A DNA stretch of 64,000 nucleotides, taken from positions 90,696,579 through 90,760,578 of the forward strand of contig CM067369.1 of NCBI GenBank assembly GCA_034401795.1, written 5' to 3'. Position numbers and translations under genes: made by a program. This DNA comes from Chaetoderma sp. LZ-2023a. Taxonomy: Eukaryota > Mollusca > Caudofoveata > Chaetodermatida > Chaetodermatidae. The notes beneath the pieces were generated by a model, which did no database searches, was not told the DNA's origin, and worked only from the letters and a program-made list of their open reading frames with translations. Below are positions 22,491 to 34,787 of this stretch, one piece after another; the stretch's first letter is position 1; each line of letters opens with the position of its first letter.

Positions 22491-22954
22491 TGTAGTTCAT
22501 ATCGACCGGTCAGATACCGGCCGTACCAGCTAAGCTGCGTACGCGCCGCCCGTCCTGGATTCGTTTTCCTGAACACGCCCCTCTGGGTAGAGCTATAAGC
22601 GTGTATAGGCCTATGGGGGAGAGAGCGTGTAAAAAAAAATGACTACGTTCGTTAGAGCGCATGATGAGCATGCGCGCCAGGACGCTGTTTATATGGAGCA
22701 CGTAGTTATGACCTAGATGGGATGGCGCTTTTAGTGTACCGAGATGGTACCCTGTAATCCTTCTTAATTGCCTGTTCCCGTTAAATCTGGCATTAATCAA
22801 GACCAGAATTCAACGGGCTTTCTAAATCTGTAAACCATTAAAAAAATTCCAGGGAAAACTCTTCTTGATCATCTTCAAAATATTGCCGTGACGTCATAAC
22901 CACGTGGACGCAAAACTTCTAGAATGTTCTAGAATGTTCGACTGCGCTATTATT

Positions 22955-23060
22955 AACTGCGCGCTGATTGGCTGTTGCTCGAACGATGATTGGATAGAGC
23001 CTGCGCCTGTGACATCACGAGGCGTATAAAAGGAGAAGCGATCCAGTGATCGAGAGCATC
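22955..23060 (+). promoter_or_regulatory. LTR promoter of GyB: CCAAT, CRE-like and TATA elements
   Basis: Two inverted CCAAT boxes (GATTGG near 22965 and 22988), TGACATCA near 23010 and TATAAAAG at 23025-23032. The same order appears on the minus strand in the GyC-side LTR at 34242-34320. This marks the U3/R border, with transcription expected to start near 23055. Confidence 0.75.
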
Positions 23061-25683
23061 CTCGGCCAGGGGCCGAACAGGTTGGACCTGTACTAGCTAC
23101 TATTGACAGATATTACGGATATGACTTCAGTTTCCGTCGCGTTCCCATAGCTACCAGTAGCCAACCCACCGCAGTAAAAGCAATTTTGTAGACTCCCTAC
23201 TTACGGGAGCAATTTGGAAATTTCTATTTACTGTTCACGAATATCAACATCTCCTTCGGCCTGAATATGTGAGTCTACAGATGTAGAGGCAGGATGTTCT
23301 TTGATGGATGACTTGCCGGATCTGACGGCCATGCCTAAAAGTGGTATTTCAATCGCCGCCGCACACATCGTATAGGTTCTTTCGACTTAAAGTAACTCTG
23401 CCCGGTGTGTCTTCAGAGCTGATTGATGTACCCAGCACCATGAAGCTTTTGTATCTTCCTTTGCATCTGACAACCCCCGCTTGTGACAGGTTGTTTACCC
23501 CTTCCATCCATGGCATCGGTGTATGGGAACTTTCTTCAGCAGACAGTACTATCGTATCTTTTACTGACTGCTCGTTAGACATTCTATTAGGCCTACAGCA
23601 CTAAGCGATGCACTCCCACCGGAGAGCGCATCATCTCATGTCAACTACGGATCTATGTCTCAATTTCAGTAACACGATAGCCTATCTTAGGAATGACTAC
23701 CAAGTATTCAAGTAACTATGCTTCACAGTTTAATTATTTTTCTATATAGGTTTTGTTAATTATATTGTATCCGCAAAAAGGGTCCCGATGACTAAAAGGA
23801 ACCATAACGGTCTTAGGACCGATAGTTATAATTTCTGTATTTGTTGATAATTATTATCATTTTCCTCAATGTGTTGCTAACCGCACTATAGTAGGTTCGT
23901 TAACCTTTCCTAAAGTATATATCTTAATCATTTGACACCGTATTGTTTGTTCTGGTTAGATTATGTATATATATAACCAGTGGCCATCCGTTCATATGTT
24001 TTGCTTATTTATAGAAAATATAGGACTGCAGTGCACGTAGGAAACACTATACAGCAACACTTATATATGCACCACTTTCTCCCGCCACCAACACTTTTTC
24101 ACTGAGGTCGCTATCCATGTTATAACTTTGTTTAGCCCGGCATGCTACCGATTAAACTTTTCTATTCAGCTCGATAGGATAGATTCAAAACGATTAGAGA
24201 CACTATCTTCATTACATACTGTGTAATATATTCTTCTTCTCTTCCGGTAGTGCGATAATCTAGCCCCGCACTCCGGTAAGACTCATAAGTAAGATTTTGT
24301 CTCTCTTAGTGCTCCACTCAGCCTTGTGGCTTCTTAATTGTTTGGATGCCCCTATCTGCACCATGGGCTGATCCAACTCTGGGAAACTATTGGGGTTTCC
24401 GAGCAGTGATGGCCAGGGTGTGGTATCACATACACCTCCCAGCGTATCTTCAGATACTTAGTAGTTAGCAGTTTATTCCAATGTAGGAAAACACTGCGAA
24501 AACATATGCATTAATTATTATTTTATTTACTGAACAATCCTCCCGCAGTGCAAAACTGGGCAACTTGTGTATAAACCTAACGAGAGGTAAATTGATTAGT
24601 TCCATAGGACCCGGTGACGCGCGAGATACGTACCCCCACCGAATTCCATTAAAATGTCTGGGCATGATATTTAGATCTGCCACGCCCTTGCGGGAAGGAC
24701 CTTTATGGTGGGTATTCGTCTCTCTTACCCCCACCATAACGATAGAACAATGGCCTAATAATGCTTTCGTAAAATGTAACCCATGTCTTGTAATGTTTTA
24801 TGTGGTTACGTGGCGGGATGTCCGGATTCTTATACAGTTCGGAGATCTTGCTACGTAACATGTATGAGTGCTGTCTTTTGTATTGGTGTCTTAGGGCATC
24901 TGTTCTCTGTGACAGCCGTGTCTAATAGCTAGGTGGATATCAGCCAGTTGCGGCATAAAATAATTCTTGTTCTGAAAACAACGAACAGGAATTAAGCAAA
25001 ACAGAAGGCCTGCATAAATAAAGTGGTGACTACTAATTCAGCATACCAAGAATCACATAAGACGGTAACGAGGGAATCCATCGGGAATTCCCCGTCCCGT
25101 CTTCACGTAAAACAGTACGCACCCCTATAGTCATAATCTCACTAGGTATTGTCTTTTCTCTCAAAAAAAGCATTTTTTATTGAAATAATAGAGTGGGCCC
25201 ATTTTTGCCTACTATTCTTCTCCCGCTTTAAGCAGTGGCGACACCTTCCCGAGATGGAGGCCTGTGCGAGGCACTTGCCTCTCGCAAGGATTCAGCGACG
25301 ATGGTCCATGCCAGGATAATACTCCTCACCCAAACTAGCACTAGGAGTAGTGCCCGCGTGAGGCACATCACCTTTCGTGTGATATAACCTTCTTCCTTTC
25401 AGCTCAGAGGTATAATAACTTACAATAAGTTAAACAGTTAAATCTCATGTACGGGAGCCTCCCTTGCGGGGATATCTCTGCGGACCTACGGGTCTGTGTG
25501 GTACCGCCGGGAGCCCCATGTTTAGAAGTTCATCTACCTGTCTCTATGTCTCGTATTTTCGTATGCTCTTACTGTAGTTTTATCTAGCATATTTTTAGTT
25601 GTTTAGGTAAACTCATTGTATAGACTTATAATTTTAGGTCACCAAAAATCAAATCTTGTAAGTCCATAGATCACGAAATTGCT

Positions 25684-25902
25684 ATGGACAGGCATACTGG
25701 TGACACAAACTCGTGGGATGAGACAGTTGTGTTTACTGTTCGCGACAATGGTCGCACGCCCCCACCGGAACGATTGAGTTCCACCGGCCTTAGGAGCCAG
25801 TTTTTATTTCCCGCAGGGCAGTCTCGTACGAGGTCCGTCACCCCGAGACCGGATGCTAACCAGCATCATCACTCGCCGTGCACTTGCGGCGCAGCGAGTT
25901 GA
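25684..25902 (+). other. Indel-free conserved block near LTR 3' end
   Basis: A 72-codon frame begins MDRHTGDTNSWDETVVF. The same frame without indels is found at 28804-29030 (DRHTGDTNSWDETMTF...CTC), though amino acid identity falls to about a third in the second half. No known domain. It may be a short conserved peptide or an RNA/packaging element in the LTR. Confidence 0.4.
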
Positions 25903-25944
25903 CATGATAGACCGGAATGGCCCGACACTACCCGGCGAGCTACA

Positions 25945-26120
25945 AGTGCCACAGGCCCTTGGGCCTCTTGTCTATTCCACCATAGCCATCCACAATAGTA
26001 GGATCCATTTCTAGCTTTGTCCCGCCCATTTTTAGGTAGGCTCTGCCCACACTTTGCATGTGTTCGGATCGATTTATATAATTAAAACCCTGCATTCTAA
26101 GAATCCCAAAATCAAGGTAA
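25945..26120. repeat. Left flank of a family P repeat
   Basis: AGGATCCATTTCTAGCTTTG near 26001 and CACACTTTGCATGTGTTC near 26049 match 3008-3080 and 1290-1345. Confidence 0.45.
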
Positions 26121-26195
26121 CTATACAGGTAAGGAATTGAATATTTTAAAACTAACTTGACTAGTTTGATTTGCCCAGTCAAGTTAGAGACTGTT
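26120..26195. repeat. Family P palindrome, short
   Basis: GAATATTTTAAAACTAACTTGACT and CCCAGTCAAGTTAG form the inner part of the P hairpin; the outer right arm is lost. Confidence 0.5.
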
Positions 26196-26395
26196 TATTA
26201 AATAGTTCATGTACATACAATTCGTACACTTGACGGACCATTAAGCATTCACGACGGACTTAGATACGTCCTTCATTACATATTGTTATTGTGATCTCAG
26301 CCTTCATGTACATGCAATATGATATGATTATGACATTGGATTCATCCATTGCATGTTTGGAAGCTGTTGAATCTTCCAAAAAAAATTTGGGTTAT

Positions 26396-27590
26396 TATTA
26401 GCTCACCTGGCCAGAATGGCCAAATGAACTTATTCAAAGACGACCGTCTGGCGTCCTGCTACCAGGCATTCATCATCTTTTTCTTTAAACGACCTCAAAA
26501 ACTACGGGTTGACTTAAATTATATTTGGCAGGAAGCATCCTTAGGGCATGTAGATCCAAGTTTGTTCAAACGAAGCCGATCAGCCAATCCCAGCCATCTT
26601 TGATTTTATCTGATTTTTATAAACTTCTTTAAAATCTCAGAAATCGCTTGGGGAATCGATTCAGAACTCATGAAGCATCATCTAGGGCAAGAGGTAAGTC
26701 AAGTTTGTTCAAGAGAACCTGATTGACCAAATGGTTCGGCGGCCTTTTTGGATAGCCTAGTTTCCGTGAACACAACTTCGCTGAAGGAATCAGGCTGAAA
26801 TTTGGGAAATATAATTAGGGAGTAAGGGTCATTATGGTTTGTTCAGGAGAAGTTAATAGGTAGAAAAACATGGCCGCTGTGAAACAATCAAAATGTAGCA
26901 TGTTTGGCGGTCTATTTAGATGTTTTTATTTGATGAATTTTGATGCAGAAACTGGTTTTATACAGATTTTTGGGTAAGGGTATGATAATTTCAGATTTAC
27001 CACTTGAAACTGTCGGATAAACGGTTTCGTGGCCATCTTGGATCATTTTCCCGCTGAAAACTCCCATGCTAAGCAATAGGAAATTAAAAATGTCTTCTCG
27101 AGAACTGTTGGGCCGATTTACATTATATTTGGCATAAAGCACCCTTAGGGCATAGAGCTCCAAGTTTGGTCAAACGAAGATGACCAGCGGCCATCTTGGA
27201 TTTTGTCCAATTTTTATAAATGTCTTTAAAAATCTTCCCCGATACCGCTTTGCGAATTGATTCAAAACTCATAAAATGCCATCTAGGGCAGAAGCTGAAG
27301 TTTTTTCAATGGAACTTGATTGGCCAAATGCTTTGGCGGCCATCTTGGATGACATAGTTTTTGCAAAAATTACTTCTCCAGAACCATTGAATGGATCGGG
27401 CCGAAATTTGGCAGATATGATTAGTGAATAAGGTCCATTAAAGTTTATTCAATGGAAGTTGATACCTAAAAAACATGGCCGCTGTCTTTATGGTACAATT
27501 ATGGTCAACTTCTTAGGGTTTTTCAAAAGCCTTTTGATTCTACATAGACTTTTTAGTTGAAATGCCTATGTTCCAGGTGAGCGATACAGG
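26396..27590. repeat. ~600-bp tandem repeat, second locus (inverted relative to 5.4 kb)
   Basis: It starts TTAGCTCACCTGGCCAGAAT at 26398. AATTATATTTGGCAGGAAGC (about 26517) and CATTATATTTGGCATAAAGC (about 27122) are about 605 apart. It ends with CCAGGTGAGCGATACAGG near 27575. Sequence order is the reverse complement of the 5375-6696 array. Confidence 0.85.
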
Positions 27591-27844
27591 CCCCTTCGGC
27601 CTGTTGTTTGTTCAATGCCCTAGAGGTGATTTAATTAAATCGGTCCAGTAGTTGTTGAGAAGAATTCGTTCAAAGGAACAAGTTGATGGTGGGATAACAG
27701 ATGGACAAATGGCCCAAATAAATATAAATAATGAAATTTTAGATGAATAACAATGATAATTGAGGCATTAGAGTGAACAACAAAAAATCAAACCGTATAT
27801 TCTGGAAATGCCACAAATTAAAAAATATTCTTGATTCAGATACA
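27591..27844. other. Short spacer
   Basis: 27610-27710 still resembles the end of the 600-bp repeat (AATCGGTCCAGTAGTTGTTGAG). No gene. Confidence 0.4.
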
Positions 27845-28440
27845 ATTCAATGAGAGGGGCACAAATATCATCGCTCAAAATGACATTTAACACTCCACCC
27901 CAATTTGACATCCTATTGTCGCCAAGGGGACACAATCACCACACACATGTTAAGGAGAGCATTTCATATCTCATGACCATCGCTGGTTTTCTGTTCCACC
28001 TACCATTCAGTAAACAGGTGCCCCAAATATCATGCTTCAAAATTACGCAGGATATTTGGACTTCCCCCATATTGTCAACCAATTGTCACTAAAGTAATAA
28101 AATCCAATTCAATAAAATTCCCCACCGTAACAGATATATTAGGGAGAGAATTCCACATTCCAGAACTATCCATGCTATACTGTTTCCGATACCATTCATT
28201 ACAGGCTGAATGCTCAAAATTATCAATGTTATTTGGGCTCAATCCACCCCCCCCCACACCCATAAATCATACATAGAGCGGTTAGAGATTTCATATCCTA
28301 TGAACATCCATGGTAATCTGTTTCCCATACCATTCAAGGTTACTCAGGATATTTAGACCCCTCCCCCAATTTGACATCCTCTTGCCATTAAGGTGACACA
28401 ATCATACAGGGTGGAGCATTTCATATGCTACTCTTATCAA
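27845..28440. repeat. Diverged tandem repeat, ~135-185 bp units
   Basis: CAATTTGACATCCTATTGTC (27901) and CAATTTGACATCCTCTTGCC (28370), plus three copies of a TTTCATAT...CCATGCT/GGT...TACCATTCA block (27965, 28145, 28290), indicate three to four degraded units. Confidence 0.6.
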
Positions 28441-28494
28441 AACAGATTCAGCACGCAGACTTACAGTTGCTTGCAACTGTACCTTCATACTATA

Positions 28495-29062
28495 AGCCAT
28501 TTTCCTGTGACGGAGGCCCACGCGAGGCACTTTACTCTCGCAACAACAATATTTTGTGTGGGTTAGGGGTGTATCTAGTTTATATTAAACTACCAAGTAG
28601 CCTCGTTGCGATGCTCCCTTGCGGGGATATCTCTGCAGATTTACGGATCTGCGTGGTACCTTCGGCGAAACCATATAGAAAGAACACTGGATAGCTTTAT
28701 GTACTGTATTATTTGCTCATTACTGTCAAACGAGTAGTATTGTTTGCGTAGTTATCAATTGTGACTGTTTATTATAACATTGCGTCCAGACTTCTAAATT
28801 AGAAATGACCGTCATACCGGTGACACCAACAGTTGGGATGAGACCATGACGTTCAATCTTGGCGGCAATGGTCGCACGCCCCCACTGGAACATAAACGTT
28901 CCATCAGCTCTAGATGCCGGTTTTTGCACCTTCCGGAGAGATGCGATACGGGATCTGCAATGCCGAGAACCGCAGTTAACCATCCCTCCCACACATCCTG
29001 TACATGCTGTGTGTGGTGGAGAGGAGTGACATGGCGGACTAGCGCATACCCCGCAAGCTACA
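28495..29062 (+). mobile_element. Solo 3' fragment of the GyB-type LTR
   Basis: It matches 25250-25944: GCGAGGCACTT, CTCCCTTGCGGGGATATCTC, the GACCGTCATACCGGTGACAC block, and the terminal GCAAGCTACA at 29053-29062. The 5' part of the LTR is missing. The right flank TGTTCATTTGG continues into the repeat at 29065. Confidence 0.75.
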
Positions 29063-29064
29063 TG

Positions 29065-29588
29065 TTCATTTGGTGGCCATCTTGGATTACATCACTCGTG
29101 ACGGTAAAAATCTGTACTTTTCGAACCATACCTCATACAAAGGCAATTTACCCCACTTTTCCCGACAATTCGACCATGAGGAATCGATTAGAAGAGTTAT
29201 ATTTGTGATTGTAACAATTTTAACGCCTCAAATTGAGGAAAAGTTGAAAGAAAAAAAATCACTAAATCGGGTGAGAAAGTGTAGGTGCATGGGGAGCCCC
29301 TCTGATAACAATACTAACACACCTTAATTGCTGACTTGCGTCTGGTCACTCACTATGTGGAAACTGTCCAACAGCCTTGTGTTTATACTGCCTCTGCTCC
29401 TGAGGGCCTCTGCATTCTATTTAAATACATTTTACATTATCTAACAATTACGCTACCCAATTGCCAGTTCATTAGTTCTTCAATATTTTTCTCTTTTGCA
29501 GCTAACATATCCTATATGATTAGACGTACATTGTGATGGTGATAAGGAGCTAACCATCTTAACAATCAAAGTAGTCGAGTTAGTTATT
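29065..29588 (+). repeat. ~0.5-kb dispersed repeat, copy 1
   Basis: It matches the minus strand of 45625-46165 at high identity, from TTTGGTGGCCATCTTGG to ACAATCAAAGTAGTC. The apparent 66-codon frame inside has nearly all differences non-synonymous between copies, so it is not a maintained gene. Confidence 0.8.
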
Positions 29589-30840
29589 AGCTCACCTGCC
29601 CTGAAAGGCCAAGTGAGCTTATGCCATGACGATCATCCGTCATGTGTCCGTCATTCATCCGTCATCCGTCCATCGTCCGTCCGTCCATCAACTTTTCTTT
29701 TAAACGACTTCTTCTCAAGAACCACTAGGCCGATTTCAATTATATTTGGCAGGATGCATCCTTAGGCCATAGGGATCCAAGTTTGTTCAAACGAAGCCGA
29801 CCGGCCAATGTGGCCAACGGACATATTGGATTTTGGCCAATTTTAAGAAAATCTTTAAGAAATCTTCTCAGAAACTGCTTGGGGGATTGATGCAAACGTC
29901 ATGAAATATGATCTAGGGTAAGAGCTGAACCAAATTTGTTCAAGAGAACTTGATTGGTCAAATGTTTCGGCAGCCATCTTGGTTGACTTAGTTTTTAGCG
30001 AAAACGACTTCTCCAGAAACGCTGAAGGGATCGGTTCTAAATTTGCCAGATATGATTAGGGACTGAGGGTAATTAAAACTTGTTCACTGGAAGTTGATCC
30101 GTAAAACACATGGCCACCGTAGGCCAATCAAAATATAGCGTGTTTGGCGGCCACAATGGATTTTTTTATTTGATGGATTTTGAGGCCGAAAATGGTTTTA
30201 TGTGTTTTTAGCTCACCTGGCAAGAATGGCCAATTCAGCTTATGCCATGGCGACCATCTGTCATTTGGCCGTCATCCGTCCATCGTCCGTCCATCCGTCC
30301 ATCAACTTTATATTTAAATTACTTCTTCTCAAGAGCCACTGGGCCAATTTCAATTATATTTGGCAGGACACATCCTTAGGGCATAGAGATCGATGTTTGT
30401 TCAAAGGAAGTCGATCAGCCAATTTGGCCGGCGGCCATCATGGATTTTGGCCGATTTTTAGAAACCTCTTTAAATACCTACTCCGAAACCACTTGGTGGA
30501 TCAATTTAAAACATATGAAGCATCTATATAGGGCAAGAGATGAACCAAGTTTGTTCAAAGGAACTTGATTGGCCAAGGGACTCAGCAGCCAACTTGGATG
30601 ACCTAGTTTTCGCAAAAAACGACTTTTGCAGAACTGCTGAACAGATCGGGCCAAATTTGGGGAATATAAATATGGACCAAGGGCCATTAAAGTTTGTTCA
30701 TGGGAATTTAGTAGGTAAAAAAATTACAACATGGCTGCCATGGGCCAATCAAAATATAGCGTGTTTGGTAGCCATATTGGATTTATTATTTGATGGATTT
30801 TGAAGCTGAAATTGGTTTTATTAGATCAGCTGATGCATAG
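29588..30840. repeat. ~610-bp tandem repeat, third locus
   Basis: Two units begin at TTAGCTCACCTGCCCTGAAA (29588) and TAGCTCACCTGGCAAGAATG (30210). ATTATATTTGGCAGGAtgC at about 29740 and ATTATATTTGGCAGGACAC at about 30352 are about 612 apart. GTCCGTC runs follow each start. Confidence 0.88.
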
Positions 30841-31221
30841 CGATGACCCCAGTCTATCAACCATTTGTCCGTCGATCTATCCATCCATCCATCCTCAACA
30901 ATGGCAGTATGTGGTGTTATTTCTGGGCGGATTAACTCCAACCTTGGTTACACTGTTAATGTTGGCATCTAAAATCTGTGTTGCGAAAATGAAACTGATA
31001 CGACATCAAACACCAGAGATATCAGCCCTTAACTATTTGCACTACTAATATAGTGCCACTTTCATAGGGGAAATATTAGACAGTTTCTTTTACACCGTGT
31101 ACTGATTTATCATGCCGGACATATTTTATTACCAAACAAGATTAAAACAATTAACAGTTTAACGTGTTTTCCTCCACTGCCTAAATATTTAAGATTTGTA
31201 TTATGTTCTCTGACATCTATA
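30841..31221. other. Spacer, no gene seen
   Basis: 30845-30905 continues the GTCC/ATCC simple run. The rest is featureless. Confidence 0.4.
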
Positions 31222-31315
31222 CCATTGAATATTTTGAAATGTATTTGATTGAAAGTTGTTAGTACCTAAGGCAGCAATGACTTTCAGTCAAATTATTTTC
31301 TAAATAAACTCCAAC
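31222..31315. repeat. Family P palindrome
   Basis: CCATTGAATATTTTGAAATG and CAGTCAAATTATTTTCTAAA flank a loop with CCTAAGGCAGCAATGAC. Confidence 0.6.
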
Positions 31316-31427
31316 TCACCTGGGTACCCATCCCCTTCTTCTAACTTGGTCATTCAGCGAGATGTAAATGGGTTAAATGAATAGTTTGGAATACTCTCGG
31401 TTAAACCTGCTATAAAGACCATCTGTA

Positions 31428-31637
31428 TTAACCCTTTCAATAATAAATTCCCTATATCGCATTTTCAAGGCATCCATACAGAAAAGCTGTGGAATAGTTT
31501 GAAATCAATTTGAGTGGAAGTCATTGCTGCCTACGGTACAATGGCTTCAATTAAAATTGATTTCAAAATATTGAATAAAATAATTTTTATATCATAAAGA
31601 ATATACTTTTTCCGGGATTTATGGGTGAAAGGGTTAA
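31428..31637. mobile_element. TTAA-type MITE, family B, complete copy
   Basis: TTAA at 31428-31431 and 31634-31637 bracket a 202-bp element with perfect ends CCCTTTCA / TGAAAGGG. The core is a P palindrome (AGCTGTGGAATAGTTTGAAAT paired with ATTTCAAAATATTGAATA) whose loop carries GCTGCCTACGGTAC. It is non-coding and piggyBac-like by target and termini. Confidence 0.85.
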
Positions 31638-32430
31638 AAGACTGCCTTCTGATTCACCCTTTGGGTGGTGTCTTACAAGTTTGACTGTATGTTATCGATT
31701 TCTATGGTTAGCACTCATGTCATCTATGTTCACTTAAATACTGTTCAGAATCACTATTGCAAAAAGCAACATACCTACTCAAGAAGGATTCTATTGATGT
31801 TGCACGCTCACTCATTTCTGATTACATGTATTAACACATACTGTTGTCTGCCTTCCACACCAGCGACCTCAGCTGTGGTTAACTCTGACCGGCTTAATAC
31901 CCCATGTACAGTAGAGTATCTGTGATGGGCTGGTTGGTGGGTATGAAATGAAGTAATCAATTGTTGCCTTTCTCATTGGTGTGCGTCTAGTAGCAGTGAC
32001 GAATCCGCCAAGAGCAGGGACTGGTTGCTTGCCATCACTTTCCACCATACTGTAGACGAGCCAGGCATAGTACTCATGTATGCTGGCAACGTATTATATG
32101 TCCTTCCCTATGGGAGGTGTGAAGGATTCACTCTGTAGGGGTTTGAGGCCAACTCTAGTGTAGATATTGATGTCAGTGATGGTTTCGTGTGTATTAAGCT
32201 TGAGACTCCTATCCTTTGATCTACCTAATTCCTACCTAACTTTAGATACAATTGTCCAATGAGCACAGACGCTCAGCTTCCCGTAGGTCGCTTTGGAATA
32301 GCATCTACCTCCAAGGACAGCATGTGTACATGTTACGACACAAGGCATCTGAATTCGATGAAAATCTGGCTATCTTTCTCCACAATCACATAAAACAACA
32401 CCTGGACAATGGCTACGTTTCTCACAAGCA
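31638..32430. other. No recognisable gene
   Basis: Short open stretches occur on the plus strand (for example around 32010-32110 and 32252-32437), but none matches a family I know. It may be the distal part of the minus-strand LTR that begins at 34787. Confidence 0.35.
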
Positions 32431-34787
32431 AGTTTGATTATTAACATGTCTTTATGGTGGGGTGGAGAGATGGATATCCATCGCAAGCATCCTTCCCGTG
32501 ATGGCGTGACAAGCTCCAACGCTTCATCCAGACACTCCAATGAATTGGATGGTGATCCGCATCTCGTCCGTCACCATGTGCTACGGATCTAACAGTTGAC
32601 CTGTCATTAGGGTTAAGTTCCAATATGCCCAAATATGCACTGCGGGCCAGTAAATAACCCAACTCACATTTATAACTATATGTTTTCGCAATGCTTCCTT
32701 CATTGGCAGGGTTATCTAGCTAACGAGTATCCAAAGATTAGGTGGAGGGGCATGTATGTAAATCAATTAGAAAGCCATGCTTGGTGGATCGTGGAAAGAG
32801 ACAATAACTTAATATATATGAGGCCTTATAGGTAATTGGCCAATTTTTACACAAACTTGCCGGAGTGCGGCGCTACATTACCGCAACAACCCGAAAAGAT
32901 GCGTACACTATATGTCTCTAAATGAAGAAATTGTCCCTAACCACTTTAACCTATCCTATTGATCTGAATAGTAAGGTTAGTCGGTAACATGCCAGGCTCA
33001 AACAATTAGAGCACTGTCAGCGCCCACAGTGTAAAATTGATGATAGCAGGAATAAGTGATGCGGATATAAATGTTGCTGTATAGTATTTCCTATCGTACT
33101 GGGGTCCAAAGTTTTCTAGAATTAAACAAAACATATTAACTGGATGGCTATCTGCCATATACAACTAACCAATGCAATAAATAGATTATAATTAAATTAA
33201 ATAACTAAGTATCACAGATTGATAAACTTAGACAGTGCGGCTAGTTGAAAGCACCCACAGTAAACAAGGATAATATTTACAGTAATAAAGAAATTATAAA
33301 TTGCGGTCTTAAGACCGGAAAGGTGCCTATTAGTCATCAGTACCAAATACAGAAATAATAATTTAAATGTACAATAGTATAGTTACTTAAGTACCTAATA
33401 GTCATCGGTATGGAATAGGCTACTATGTTACTGAAATTGAGGCACTAGCATATTGATAGCGTGAGTCGACACGTTCTCTGGAGCTGGAGCTGGAGCTGAA
33501 GAGATTTCCGCAGGCGATTCCCGCAGCTGGTTTCCGCAGGTTGTCTCCGCAAGCTGACTCCTCCAGGCAGGGTAGATACGGTACACACTCAGGACAGTGA
33601 AACAGAACAGTGAAAAGATGTCTATTAGATAGTCCCAGCAACGGGTATATAATTTATACGTTAGTGAGAAGGTTATCCGTCCGGTGATGGAAATAATAAC
33701 GTTGACGGTTGCCCATTAACAGAGAGGGTGGTATACAATGTTAAGCAGTTACATAACTTGGCACATGGTGCGGGATGCGTCGCATAGCTCTTGCGGCGCA
33801 CCTAGCAAAGTCCACCAGACTGTGGTCAAAAAGTTAATTAAAACACACACGACATGCAGTGCAGAATTTAGTATCCACTTTTCAGCATGGTTGGCAGATC
33901 TGACGAGTCATCCACCAAGAATAACCGTAGCTCTACATCATGTAGGATCACATCCTGGGCTCGCACGGCCCGCTCTCGGGAAGGTTCCCTAAGAAAGTCC
34001 GGATGCTGAAGTCTTAACTTTAAATTTAGTTTACTACCCCCGGATGGCCGTCCGAGAGTATCCAAAATTCTGTGGAAGCCGAGGACGTCCTACCACCACA
34101 GATGTGCTGGGATCCGTAAGACACTGGTTGAAGTGAAGATCACTGTAGGTCAGCAGTTACATCCGTCATCCTGGTGGGCCAGTCGTCCTGCGCGTGTCCG
34201 TCTTCCACACCGGCGATCTCCTGATTCTCGATTTCTCACCCCCTTTTATACTCGCTGTGACGTCAGAGCTGAGCGACTCAAACAATCATCGGCCGAGCGC
34301 CAGCCAATCAGCGTGCTGGTATACTAATGGCGTATCAACCACGTGTACAAATCACTCTGCATTTAGTTTAATATATACACGCTATTACGACGTTATATCA
34401 ATATTCTAAGTATAATTTAACGGGGAGCTTCGAGGATAACTCAGCCATTGCTAGGCCGATTTTAAAATGGTTTACAGTTCTAAAAAGCTGGTTTTATTCT
34501 GGTCCTGATCGGTACCAAGAACAACGAGAACGGATGAATTATAAACATTTACGCGTACCTACTTGGTACACTATAGGCATGCATCCTGTGACATATTGTC
34601 AGGGAAGCTCTGACGCACGCGCATGCGCACCACACGCTTTATCAGACGTAGCCGATTTTAACGAAAAGCTCTCTCATAGGGCCACGTACGCGCACTATCC
34701 TACACAGGGCGGTGTGCTTAGAGCGAATCCGGAGTCCCCGTTCCATAGCTGGGACGGTCAGTACCCATCCGGTCGGTCCGCGCTACA
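32430..34787 (-). mobile_element. LTR-like sequence downstream of GyC
   Basis: On the minus strand it starts TGTAGCGCGGACC at 34787 and parallels the GyB LTR: the GTGTACC...GGTAC block, ACCAGAATAAAACC, the CCAAT-TATA promoter, GATGACTCGTCAGATCTGCC at about 33895-33914, CTCAATTTCAGTAACAT near 33425 and GCGAAAACATATAG near 32680. The 3' end was not found. Position after GyC integrase suits a 3' LTR. Confidence 0.6.
34242..34320 (-). promoter_or_regulatory. LTR promoter on the minus strand
   Basis: On the minus strand: GATTGGCTGG (inverted CCAAT, near 34308), TGACGTCA (CRE, near 34260) and TATAAAAGG (34242-34250), in the same order as at 22955-23060. Confidence 0.7.

Larger units (their letters stand above)
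22491..25944 (+). mobile_element. Probable 3' LTR of GyB (~3.45 kb)
   Basis: Starts TGTAGTTC after a polypurine tract and ends GAGCTACA at 25944, giving inverted LTR termini (TGTAGYTC). Homology to the minus strand from 34787 down to about 32440 spans at least 2.2 kb, more than flanking DNA should share. Its last ~0.5-0.7 kb recurs at 28495-29062, ending at the same GCTACA. Long for a gypsy LTR, so an LTR plus a nested insertion is an alternative. Confidence 0.6.

Noticed and set aside
27845-28440. CRISPR-like array
   Set aside because: Units of 135-185 bp are diverged throughout, with no short identical repeats or uniform spacers; the genome is eukaryotic.
29336-29536. 66-codon frame conserved at 45711-45911
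   Set aside because: About nine base differences between copies, nearly all changing the amino acid; this is a repeat under neutral drift, not a gene.
32252-32437. 61-codon frame beginning MSNEHRRSASRRSL
   Set aside because: Open by chance; no family recognised and it lies antisense to LTR-like sequence.
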